From Limnomonas spitsbergensis (Eukaryota > Chlorophyta > Chlorophyceae > Chlamydomonadales): DNA of 64,000 bases. A model generated the notes under the pieces. The model worked only from the letters and a program-made list of their open reading frames with translations, made no database searches and was not told the DNA's origin. The stretch lies in the NCBI GenBank assembly GCA_037349105.1, contig JAYJMM010000025.1, forward strand, positions 62,001-126,000. The letters run 5' to 3'. The stretch's first letter is position 1. Each line of letters begins with the position of its first letter. The position numbers and the translations under genes are program-made. This document shows positions 52,720-63,374 of this stretch, piece by piece.

Positions 52720-55290
52720 ACCAATAATTTCCTGTTTTTCGTTTCTCCTTCTCCCCCTTTCTGACAGTCGGACGCCCACGCAACCGAGTCTTTTGAGCAT
52801 GGCCCAGAATTCTTTAGCTTCCGGTAGTTGGATTGGGGATAAAGACTTTTTGTTTTGTTTGTGAGGGGGTCTCTTTCCTCTCTCTCCTTAGTTTCCAACC
52901 TTGCTGTTGGACGCCGACGCGGCCGAGCATTGCAAAGAATTCACAATCGTGGGCATCATTCAGCAGAAGCATGAGGACGTATGAGTGTGTCGAAGGATTT
53001 TGTTCTCCAAGCATCAGTACAATAGTACAAGTCCCGAAGGCCCACATCATCAGCACATGACCCTGGCATTGGGGCTGAGGACTTTGACAAAGGCATGAAT
53101 CGTCGATATCCCTTTGCCGCAGTCAGGTTTGATGCTCATGCGGCACATGGTAGCCATGCACGGGGCTTGTCCACGAGCGCGTAAAAAAATCGTGGGGAGC
53201 TTTGGCACCTTTCCCGGGTTTCTTTTGGTGTATTTACTTTTATTCAACCCTTCGCTCTTTTTCAACCCTTCGCTCTTTTTCAGGGTTGTTTTCTTTCGGG
53301 TGCGAACAACCATCGGCGTGTCAGTGCGATAACGCACGGTATGCAACAACGTTTTCTAACACCAGCAGGTATCGAACTCGCGACCTCCGCTTAATCAGCA
53401 TCGTCGGTGCTAGGCTGTAAGCGACTGACACCTGTACGGCATTAGTCACGGTCGATTGGGTGGGTGGCGGGCGAGAGGTGTCATCGCCGCGCGGCCCAAA
53501 AAACTTCACGAATACACATCGCCTACACCCGACGTTGAGTAAAATATAACCACATTGCTAATGCGCTGCTTTCAATCGAGGCCGCGCTCGCGGCATAACA
53601 CTGCGTTGCCACCCAGGCCGTGCATGCCGAGCGTCGCCACTCGTTTCGGTATGTAGCATGGGTGGTTGGCCGGCGAGAGATGTCATCGGCCCCCAATTCG
53701 CAGCGACTTCAATAACTTTTCGAATACATATCGCCTACACTCGAAGTTGAGTGCATTAGAATCACATTGTCAATGCGCATCTTTTGATCGCCTGCCCGGT
53801 GCCTGCTGAGCGTCGTGAGCCGTCCAGGCCGGCATAGTAGGTTCTGCTGCGCGTTTTTTTTTTTTTAGGGATCTCCTTCATGGGAGACTGTAAAAAAAGT
53901 GTGCCTAGAAAAAAAAAAGTGACTAAAAAAAAAAAAAAAAAAAAAAAGACGGTCAGCAGAACCTTCTATGCCGGCCTGGACAGCTCACGACGCTCAGCAG
54001 GCACCGGGCAGGCGATCAAAAGATGCGCATTGACATTGTGATTCTAATGCACTCAACGTCGAGTGTAGGCGATATGTATTCGAAAAGTTATTGCAGTCGC
54101 TGCGAATTGGGGGCCGATGACATCTCTCGCCGGCCAACAACCCATGTTACATACCGAAACGAGTGGCGACGCTCGGCATGCAAGGCCTGGGTTGCAACGC
54201 AGTGTTATGCCGCAAGTGCGGCCTCGATCAAAAGCAGCGCATTAGCAATGTGGTTATATTGTGCTCAACGTCGGGTGAAGGCGATGTGTATTCGTGAAGC
54301 TCTTTGGCCGCGCGGCGATGACACCTCTCGCCCGCCACCCACCCAATCGTCCGTGACTAATGCCGTACTGGTGTCAGTCGCTTACAGCCTAGCACCGACG
54401 ATGCTGATCAAGCGGAGGTCGCGAGTTCGATACCTGCTGGTGGCAGAAAAAGTTGTTGCATACCGTGCGTTATCGCACTGACACGCCGATGGTTGTTTGC
54501 ACCCGAAAGAAAACAACCCTGAAAAAGAGCGAAAGGTTGAAGAAAAGTAAATACACCAAAAGAAACCCGGGAAAGGTGCCAAAGATCCCCACGATTTTTT
54601 TTTTTTTTTTTTTAGTCACTTTTTTTTTCTAGGCACACTATTTTTACAGTCTCCCATGAAGGAGATCCCTAAAAATGACGGCCAGGTTGGTAAGTGAAGT
54701 CGAGGCACTGATAAACCGGTATAAAATACCGAGAATCTCACAATTATTCAGCAGGACCAGAAATTCATGACAGTGCTTAAGCGATTGTATCAGTAACGCC
54801 AAAGGGTAGCACTGAAAGTTGTGGCCCAGACGTCTTTAGCTTCCGGCAGTTGGATTGGGGATTAGGACTTTTTGTCTTGCTTTTGAGGGGGGCTCTTTCC
54901 TCTCTCTCTTTAGTTTCCAACCTTGCTGTCGGACGCCGACACGGCCGAGCCTTTGCGGCATGGCCCCGTGGTGTAACGTCATTGACTGATAGATGTGGCT
55001 AATTTCAAGGACAGACGTTCCGGAAACATGTAATGCAGGCTTAAACTAACACAGGCATCAGCTAGGTTCAACATAACAGGAATCCGCAAACGGAATCCAG
55101 ATTCAACACAGGCCGAGGGTGGAATTATCGATTTTGCGAGTTGTCTTTTGTGTTTGCCTTTCTTTTCCAGCCATTTGTCTGTCCCTTCATTTAATTTCCC
55201 CCTTTTCCGTCATTTTGCCCCTTTTAGTAAGGCGCCCACCCGGCCGAGCCTTTTAAACCGGGCCCAGAGGTGTAACGTCATTGACTTGTG
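52720..55290 (+). repeat. Four dispersed copies of an acceptor-like junction segment
   Basis: Four segments share a T/C-rich tract ending in AG and then exon-like sequence: 52,730-52,800 (CTGACAG|TCGGACGCCC), 52,840-52,930 (CCTTAG|TTTCCAACCTTG), 54,850-54,965 (CTTTAG|TTTCCAACCTTG) and 55,135-55,265 (TTTTAG|TAAGGCGCCC). The shared exon-like core is GGACGCCGACGCGGCCGAGC. The second copy continues open (DADAAEHCKEFTIVGIIQQK) to GAC|GTATGAG and may be a true exon at 52903-52979. Confidence 0.6.
53182..54600. repeat. Large inverted repeat, arms about 0.65 kb
   Basis: Left arm 53,182-53,852 and right arm 53,951-54,600 are reverse complements at roughly 90 percent or better, with a 98-bp A/T-homopolymer spacer. 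Each arm carries a tRNA-like B box (GAGTTCGATACC) at about 53,360 (minus) and 54,426 (plus). The spacer motif (AGGGATCTCCTTCATGGGAG) recurs inverted at 54,640-54,672 beyond the right arm, so the structure is a head-to-head duplication of one element. Confidence 0.85.
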
Positions 55291-55502
55291 TCTTCAGGAC
55301 AAAGCAGTCAGAGGTAGTACCGGTGGTCAGATAGTGGCTGCCCTCAAGTCATCGTAGCAAAGATAGCAAGAAGGCCCCACGCAAGCCGGCAAGCGTAAGC
55401 AATCTTGCATATTGTCGAAGACACGATCTGCTCTCGGCCAGGTAACCCCTCTCTCCTTATTAGCAGACACAGTGGCAAGCCCACCAGGACAGCTGATCGG
55501 CT

Positions 55503-55670
55503 CTACTGGCCCATCTGCTTCTGGTTTGCCCGCAGCACTGCTCCTGGGCTAGGGTAGGGACGCTGCTGGAACAACGGGCCGCCCGCTGTTGTGTCAGCCG
55601 CCCTCGGCTGCGCGCCCTCCAGCCCAGTTCCCCACCCACCCTTGGGGGCGTCCGAGTAGGCAGCGGGGTC
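55503..55670 (-). CDS. PQBP1: PQBP1 homologue, C-terminal exon
   Basis: Minus-strand acceptor GCTTGTCCAG|GAC is followed by 55 codons and TAG at 55505-55503. Recognisable segments are [19 protein letters not shown] and [20 protein letters not shown] then VLRAN, nearly identical to the conserved C-terminus of polyglutamine-binding protein 1, which binds the U5 15 kDa spliceosomal protein (DIM1/TXNL4A). The WW domain and middle part are not visible upstream. Two other minus-strand stop-containing terminal exons lie in between (55,977 and 60,839), so this may be an orphan exon or the end of a gene with a huge intron. Confidence 0.8.
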   Translation of the reverse strand, partial: DPAAYSDAPKGGWGTGLEGAQPRAADTTAGGPLFQQRPYPSPGAVLRANQKQMGQ

Positions 55671-55976
55671 CTGGACAAGCAACAACAGATGAGTGAGTCA
55701 GGGAACTTCGATCTGGGCAAAGCAGCATGGGCAAGGAATGACATATCATGATATCAATGTCCTAGTGGTTTGGGCAATGGAGTCTAGATAAGCTACGGTA
55801 TTTTTGAACTTTCAGGCCCAGGTGTTCCAAAGCGAAATCAAATGTTTTATCTGCTCTTGTGCACCTCAAGCTGCAGCTTAAAAATAAAAAGTTTGCACCG
55901 CTGCAGAAGCGCGAGGGTTCAGGCAACAGGGCAAGACTGTACAAATGTTAGCGTGCGTGCATCAGGAAAATATATT

Positions 55977-56272
55977 TTAGGCTAAGTAACCCCACCTTGC
56001 CACATTTAAAAGCAGCAGCAGCAACCCCAGCAGCAGAGCCAGCCGCCTCACGACAGCACGGTAGTCAATGGCCAGCGGAAAGGAGTGGTCGGCCCCGCTG
56101 ACATCCCCGGCGCCACTTCTGCTCAAACCGCTGATGTGGGCAAAGGCCGAGTCGCTGAACTGCCCGGTGTTGGGGCTGGCCAGTGGGAAGGAGTTGGGGC
56201 TGAGTCCGGGCAATATGGCTGAGAGGAGGGCGCGTAGGGTTGCCAGAATGGAGGGTAGCTTGATCAGGACCT
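55977..56272 (-). CDS. Possible terminal exon, hydrophobic C-terminus, unknown product
   Basis: Acceptor CCCTCAG|GTCCTG at 56272 opens VLIKLPSILATLRALLSAIL, then FPLASPNTGQFSDSAFAHIS, and ends LALLLGLLLLLLNVARWGYL A TAA. The last 20 residues would make a tail membrane anchor. No family and no upstream exon are recognised, and it abuts the Gag remnant. Confidence 0.35.
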
Positions 56273-56423
56273 GAGGGAGCAGGATCAAAGCCGGGAATGA
56301 AGGTGACAGGGTAGTGAGACGGATGTGGGTGGAAGCTTCATGCTTCTGTCAATCTCATCCATCTGGACATGGTAGCCCACCCACTATTTGTCCATGAATA
56401 TCTGTAACAAGCTGGGCCACCCC

Positions 56424-58805
56424 TCACACGGGGCCGGGCACCCTCTGTGTTGGAGGTCCCTCAGGAGCCCAACTGCGTGTTCGATAGATCTGGCTGCTCT
56501 GCTGGCCCCGGCCATCCTGGCGGGCCTGGTAGCGTGCTTGGTCCCGTTGCAGCCTGCTGCTCCCTCCAGTCTTCGTACGAGACTCCCTGGGCCGCCTCGT
56601 AGGCCTGCCGCATGCGCTCTTCCGAGGCCCCCTGGCCGCTGCCAAGCCCCCTGGCCTCCAAGCCCCGCTCTGGGCTTGTTGGTGCCCGTCAAGGCGAATG
56701 CTCTCGCCTGCTTGCAAGGCGTCCCCTTCTGGGCACGCACTTGCATAGTGCCCTGGTCTCAAGCACTTGAAGCATACTCCCCCATCGTGGGGTCCGAGGA
56801 CGCTCTGTCTTCCTCCAGTCCAGCCGCGCCCTGCCAGGGCCCTGCCCGGCGGACTCTGGCCGGAGGCCCTCCTCCTGTCCTGCTCGTTCTCCTCTCGCCT
56901 TTGAGACCTGGCTTGGCCCCCTTGGCCTCGCTCCTGGGACCTGCCTCTGGGCTGGCTCCTCCGCTGTCTCCCAGGGCTCTCCTCTCTCTGTCCCCGGATT
57001 CTTTCACTGCCCTCCTTGCTGGCCGACCGCTGCCTCCTGCCCCTCCCCTGTTCGTCAGGCGGGTTACATGCCCTGGTAGCTTGTTCTGACCGCTGGGTCC
57101 TAGCCTCGGGTGTGGGCACCACCTCGTGGCGCTCCCCAACGTGGACCCTCTGCGCGCTCCTGCTGCGCTCTCTGGGCTCCTGGCCCCTTTTAGCAGCAAC
57201 GGGAGCTGTCACCATCTGCTGCGCGCGAGCCTCCTCACTGGCCCCCCTGACCCTGTAGTCGTCCACTGGTCCTTTCTGACCAGGGTCCTTCTCCTCCGTT
57301 CCTTGCTGCTCACCCTGACCGGGGTGCTCGTCTGCTGTCCTCGTCCGTGTCATTCTCCAAGGGAGATGCCGGACGGAACATCTCCTGGATACACGCTGCG
57401 AACTCTGGGTCTACAGGGACCTGGGTGGGGCGCCCTCGGCGCTCCTCATCCCTTGGTTCAGCGGCTGCCCCGCTAGCTGATCTCCGATGGCCTTGTACAG
57501 CTCTATAGGTATTCCACTGAGGCAACCGCATGGCGGTATAGCTGCTCTTCCTTCCTCTTCAGATCTTTCTGCAAGACCTGCACCTGGTTGCGCAGCCTGT
57601 CCGTTTCCCAGGATTTTTTGCTAGGTTTTGCCTCCTGGGCCCTCTCCTCCTCGCTGTCCTCTTCCTCTTCCTCCTTGTCCTCGCTGCCAGGATCTTCCTG
57701 TGTTGCCGCGCTGGCCTTTCGCTCCCCGCGCTTCGCCTCCTGCTTCTGGGGCGACTCCCCCATCACCACCCTTGGCCTCTTGTGTTTGTGCGCTTGACCC
57801 AGCCACGGTAGGCGGTGTCTCTTCGGCTGCCTTCGGCTGCCTTCCTGCTGCGGCCTGGGCAGCTTCATCATTGGCCCTCTCGCCTCTGCTGGGCACTCGT
57901 ACCTCCGAGCGCAGCATTGGTCCAGATATGGCAGTTCTCCCTGATGCAGCCGCGCCGTAGGCCACCCTCGGCTTTGCTGCTGGCGAGGCACCCTGGGCCT
58001 CTGGGACTTCCACAGTGCCCCTTTGCTGAGTCAGTGCCAAAATCCTCCGCTCGCACTCTTCTGGCGAGTGCTGGCCTGGCGTCCCGCACAAGACGCATGG
58101 GTTGCCTGGGCTTGCTGCCAAGCATCTCTTGATGACCTCCTTCTTTTCCTTGGGCATTGCAGCTGCCTGGCGTGCCCTGCGCGTATCCTCGGATACTGCT
58201 GCAGCGGTCACTGCCCTTACTGTTGCACGGCTCTGCTGTGATGCAACAGCCTTTGCCGCGTCCCCACCGTCCCTAGGCCTGGCTGCTGCAGGCCCAGCAT
58301 GCACCTGCCTGTGATGCTGTTGGTCAGCCCGCGCCTGGTGCGGCCTTGAAGGGGCCTCCTATGGGCCCCCACGGCCGCTTCTGTCAGCATCCGCGGCTTT
58401 CACGCGGCCCTGTCCCACCTCTTGTCCAGCCCTCATGGCGACACCACGGTGGTCATCTGGACCCATGGGCATAGTGGCGAAGGACAACGATGTCAGCCTC
58501 TCGTTCAGCCTGAACACCTGCGGACGGATGTCAGACATATCGTCAGCCAATTTACTCAAAACCAGCCTCTTTGCTCCCATCCTGGAGGCAGGTTCCATGA
58601 GCCTGCGCTCAGGTTCCTCCTCCTGGCAAGGTTCAGGCAAAAACGACTTAGGGCGGGCGTTGTGAGCCGCTTGTTTGAATTCCGCAGGCTTGGGCACCAG
58701 CCCAACATGCGTTATCAGTGCCACAGACTCGCTGAGCATCTCATCCATAGTCTGGTGCCAGCCCTCTAGCTCAGCCTGCCATGTTGGGCTGCCTAGGTGC
58801 GACAC
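56424..58805 (-). pseudogene. Gag-like retroelement reading frame, multiply frameshifted
   Basis: Successive open frames on the minus strand look like one broken protein: 58805-58359 (MSHLGSPTWQAELEGWHQTM), 58304 to about 57,790 (with CVLCGTPGQHSPEEC), about 57,790-57,503 (acidic then coiled-coil, DRLRNQVQVLQKDLKRKEEQ), 57,531-57,310, and 57,353-56,424 (Arg/Gln/Ser-rich). Near its end is CFKCLRPGHYASACP, a CCHC zinc knuckle (CX2CX4HX4C) typical of Gag or LINE ORF1 proteins. No reverse transcriptase or integrase is seen in the window, so the element is truncated or degenerate. Confidence 0.7.
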
Positions 58806-58914
58806 GTGTGCCGCCTGCTGGGCCTGACCTCCCTAGCCAGGCCCAGGCCTTTGGTACTGCCTGTTATTCTGATTCCGTTCGTACGGCCGGCATGCAGCCT
58901 GTCCCTGCTGTCCC

Positions 58915-59530
58915 CTACTCCCCTGTTCCCTACTCCCCTGCCCCCTACTCTCATGCCCCCTACTCCCCTCCCCCCTACAGCCCTGCCCCATACTCACATG
59001 CCCCCTACACCCATGCCCCCTACTCCCCTTTCCCCTACTCCCCCACTCCCTTGCCCCATACTCCCCTGTCCCCTACTCCCCTGCCCCATACTCCCCCACT
59101 CCCATGCCCCCTACTTCCCCCGCCCCTACTCCCCTGCCCCCTACCCCCCTTCCCCATACTCCCATGCCCCCTACTCCCTACTCCCATGCCCCCTATTCCC
59201 CTACCCATACTTCCCTGCCCATACACCCCCACTCCCCTGTCCCCTACTCCCTTGCCCTCTACTCCCATGCCCCCTACTCCCCTGCCCCCTTGCCCATACT
59301 CCCCTGCCCCTTACTCCCCCTACTCCCCTGCCCCCTACTCCCCTGCCCCCTACACCCCTGCCCCCTACTCCCCTGCCCCCTACTCCCCCGCCCCATACTC
59401 CATGCCCCCTACTCCCCCACTCTCCTTCCCCCTACTCCCATGCCCCCTACTCCCCAACTCCCATGCCCCCTACTCCCTTGCCCCCTACACCCCTGCCCCA
59501 TAATCCCATGCCCCCTACTCCCCTGCCCTG
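58915..59530. repeat. 15-bp minisatellite CCCCTACTCCCCTGC
   Basis: About 40 copies of a 15-16 bp unit (CCCCTACTCCCCTGC, with CATGC and ATACT variants) immediately upstream, in minus sense, of the Gag-like frame. Proline/tyrosine-rich open frames over it are compositional. Confidence 0.9.
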
Positions 59531-60838
59531 GGACAATGGCGCCTCATGCGGTAGCCGTGTCGCCTGCTCTGGCGACGTTTAATAAATATGTTCTTCCAAA
59601 TCCAGCTGCGTTGTGGTCTCGGCATTCAGGGATCGACTACATACCTCAAGAGGTTACTTTATCGGCGAATGGAAGGTTGCGAGCGCAAACGCTTAACTTG
59701 CTATGCCTTTAAGCAATGTATAAGGAGTTAGATGTCCACCCCTACATTTGGCTGCTGGCCGTTTTCCCAGAAAGCACACTGGTTCCCAGTGAGAGACGGC
59801 TGATACTTGGCAGCCGTGTTTTCAACTCATTCGCTGTAGTAGCTCGATGGAGCATTACCCCCCTATTATCCAACACTAAAAGTTAAAAAAAACTGGTCAG
59901 ATAAAGCAAGCCATCAGCGTGGTATATACGCATACACCATATTCCAGTGTGTGAATGCATGCACGCTGTGGTTAGCTGAGGTCAGTCATTCATTTTTGCC
60001 CCTGTTGTAGCCCTAGGGGCGAGTGTCCAATACACACTGGGAACTAGTGTGCACTAGTTGGTTCCTTCGTCAGCAACAATTGCACCCCCATTTCAATAGT
60101 AAGTGGGGGATTACCAATGCGATCTCTTGCATTAAAAGTTTTAAAATATAGTCATGGGTGGGGGCATTACCCAAGCTATCTCTCGCATTAAGAGTTTGAA
60201 CATACTCCTGGACAAACGACCACGGGGGTGCCAGGCGTGCGCGTAGCGCATGCCAGAGATGCAGAGGCTGGCTCTCGGGCAGATCTGGAGAGCAGGGGAA
60301 TCATAAGAGGCAGGCAGGGGGCGCCAGGCTTGCGCGTAGCGCTGGAGGGATCTCCCATCCATACCAGCTGGGTACACATCTCATGAGATTGGGGTACCAT
60401 TTCCCCACCTCTATCTTTGAGAGGAGTGGGTTGTGGTACCCCCTACACAGCTGGGGAGTGCCCGGCTTGCGCGTATCTCACGCCCGCTGTAAAATACAGG
60501 CAGACCGCAGCAAGGGGGTCATGACCCCGTTCAGGCGGTCTGGCCGGGCTAGAAAGGCTGTGAAATAGGGCCAACCTTCAAGACCAAGAAACAGTGTCTG
60601 GAAGGCCCACAAAAACAGCCGAAAACACATTACAGTTCTCACAAAAGTGCCACGAGAGGGTTCTGAAAGTTCAAAAAACTCTGAAGGTTCATAAAAGCTC
60701 TGTGTGTAACGCAAGAAATGGCACCAGCTGTATGGGCACGGCCCCACACATCCATCTATAATGCACCCCGCCACTACACACAGAATCCCAAGTGCACCAC
60801 CCGCCGTATAGCTGCCATGTAGGCCGCCCGCACAATCC
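59531..60838. other. Non-coding region, short dispersed repeats
   Basis: No gene recognised. A motif near GCCAGGCTTGCGCGTAGCGC occurs at about 60,230, 60,325 and 60,450, each in a block of some 100 bp. Confidence 0.5.
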
Positions 60839-62259
60839 TCATATCATCGGAAGAAATGGAGTGGCATTCACCGCTGCAGCAGTGTGGCCATAGACGCGCT
60901 GAAAACCATCCGTGGCAGCTGCACCCGCCTGCAGGGCTGCGCGTGCCTCAAACAGACGCTGCCGGCGGCATAAGATGGACTTTACCGCCGGCTTGCCGTC
61001 GCCCTGCCAGCGGAAGTGCGCCACGCAGTGGCATGGCGCCAGCATGCCCCCGCCCCCCGTCATCAGGTTGCGCGAAGCCCCGATGAGACCCAGCTTGCTA
61101 GCAGCCTGCCGCTGGGTCGTCGACATCTTGTCGGCCCACTCACTCGTAGTCACCAGGGGGTGGTCGCCACGAGCTGTTGGCCGCCAATCCTCGCCTGCCG
61201 CCTCAATGATGAGCAGCCTCATCTTGTCCCCCAAGGGAGTGACTGCATCTTAAACATATGGGTGGGGAGGGAGGAGCAGATGTGGTTATTTTACATTTGG
61301 CAGGTCATATCGTATGAGCGTGGAGTGCTTGGGCCTCGGTTGGGGGTGCCGGACATCTGGCGGCTTTTAGTACATGCGTGCGTGCTGAACACTACACACT
61401 TTTGCGGCAGCAGCCCATGCATATAAAAATGTACTTGCGGCCACAGAAGAAACCATCGGGAGCATACTGCTCATGTGCATGCGTGATCCCACCACACCCA
61501 GTGCATGCACTCACGGTGTATGGGTAGCGCACAGTTCGCCTCGCTAGCATGGTTGTCGGCCTCCTCGTGCCAGAGTGAGACGTTCTCAGCCTCCAGATAT
61601 GCGATGCGTTCCCCGTAAGCGATGATCAGACTCCCTTGTTCAGTGATCATGTTGTGCAGCGGCTCAGTTGCGGAGGTGACAGCAGAGGTGACGAAGGCAT
61701 GCATGGCCTCCCACGTCAGTGGGGGTCCCCCTCCCGGAGCCCCACTGGCGGAGCTGGGCACCGGCTGGGGGCTGCTGCCGGCGCCCTCTGGGCTCGCGTT
61801 GGCGGCCAGGGCCCCGGTACCCGCCATGTCGGCACCCTCGACTGCTGGCTCGGGCACGGGGCAGTAGAGATCCAAGATCTGAGGTAGGCAAGCGGCAAGG
61901 AGGGGGGCGAGTGAGTCCCCACCATAGCCCTCGGTGGTGATCGCTCTCGTGCGGCTGGGACAGTACATTGCTGGCAATAGTGAATAGTGTATCGTTTAAA
62001 CACTGGACAGTAACCTGTGGGGAAATAATCTCTCATGGTGTCCACGCACCTCGTCAGGGGCAATATTCCAATCGTCAGCCTCTGCAATTAAGCGCCCATC
62101 CTTCCCTCGTGCCCGGACACGTTGGCTCTTGGGAACGACGCCATGGAAGGCGGCCGCCCGCTGGCAGGAAAGGGTGGCCAGACCGAGGCCTGACTCGGAC
62201 AACTGTGGGAGAGTGATCTCGTCGAGCTCCTTGGTGAAGACTTTCCAAGACATCATCGC
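60839..62259 (-). CDS. Three-exon gene of unknown function
   Basis: Exons 62259-62050, 61878-61515 and 61248-60839 (TGA at 60841-60839) chain in phase 0 and phase 1 with good GT-AG edges, about 327 residues. The first exon (AMMSWKVFTKELDEITLPQL) has ATG codons near its start but also an acceptor CGCGCAG before it, so more 5' exons are possible. The second has an Ala/Gly/Pro stretch then a predicted coiled coil (ITEQGSLIIAYGERIAYLEA). The third has LGDKMRLLIIEAAGEDWRPT, SEWADKMSTTQRQAASKLGL and CHCVAHFRWQGDGKPAVKSI. No known family is recognised; a transposon-borne origin is possible. Confidence 0.55.
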
Positions 62260-62274
62260 CTGCGCGGGGGGATG

Positions 62275-62480
62275 GATAGGGTCGGGCTTGCCCCATCAAC
62301 AAGCGCTGCCATGGCCCCGATGCACCGCCCAGCGCCACCATGGACCCCATGCCCCCCCATGCACCGCCATGCCCTCCCCCCCCCATGCACCGCCCAGCGC
62401 CACCATGGACCCCATGCCCCCCCATGCACTGCCATGCCCTCCCCCCCCATGCATCGCCCAGCGACGCCATGCATACGCCA
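62275..62480. repeat. About 62-bp tandem repeat
   Basis: Roughly three copies of a unit with CACCGCCCAGCGCCACCATG, GACCCCATGCCCCCCCATGC and ACCGCCATGCCC. Confidence 0.85.
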
Positions 62481-63370
62481 AGCATATCCTCAGTGGCGCC
62501 ATGCACTGCCAAACACCCCCATCCCCCTCCACACACCGTGCATGCCAACGGAGCTTCGGAGCTCAGTGGAAGGAGGTTCACTCTGTAAAAAGGGATGGGT
62601 GGGGAGCGATGAAGGGGGCGCCATGCACCTCCCCCCACCCCCGAAAAAACTGTGCGTGCCATGCAAATCCCCCATCGCAGGTAGCCAGGTAGCCAGGTAG
62701 CGGCATCGCCCAGCCACTCACCAAGGCGAGGCAGCCTTAAAGGGATGGCCGGATGTGGCCAGTGGAAGGATGAACATATCAGTCGGGAGGAGTCGAACGA
62801 GCTGCTCCTGTGGCGAGGGTGAGGAGGATGTTTATAGAAGGAAAGGGGGCATAGCGAATGCTCGTATAGAGGACAAGGTGGCGAGGCGAATCTGTAAGCA
62901 GCAGTGAACGAGGGCGAGATGAAGAGAACTGAGAGGGTAGATAATAAGCATGTATAATGAGTCGGAGCGCAAGAGAGCAGCGCGAAAGAGCAGCTGAAGT
63001 CCGGATCACAACGTCCTTCACCTGTAGGAATCTCAGGAGGAGATCTAGAGGGCCAGCAGCAAAATAAGAACGACTGAAGAGGAGCAGAGAGCTCGGAACA
63101 TGTGTTTTTCTACACACAGAGAGTGCACAAACACGAGTTGGAGCCAGACGAAAGCTCTATCCAGTAGATTTATTATTTTTTCATTTGCACCATGAATCTT
63201 CTGTGACGCACTTTCACTTATTTTTTTTGTCGGAAGCAGGGTATTGGGCATACATATATAGATAGATTCGGTCTCCTTATTATATATCGCACATCCCCTT
63301 CTCTATCTCTCCCTCTCTCGCCCATTTCTCGGTGAGCTTCTGGTCACCCTTATGCACTAGGGGGGACCCC
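62481..63370. other. Non-coding region, nothing recognised
   Basis: Short open frames only. It may contain upstream exons or the promoter of the unknown minus-strand gene, but nothing can be assigned. Confidence 0.4.
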
Positions 63371-63374
63371 TCCC

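Noticed and set aside
58781..59582. Proline/tyrosine-rich open frames resembling an extensin
   Set aside because: The frames are explained by the 15-bp minisatellite, are open in several frames, and have no signal peptide or splice context.
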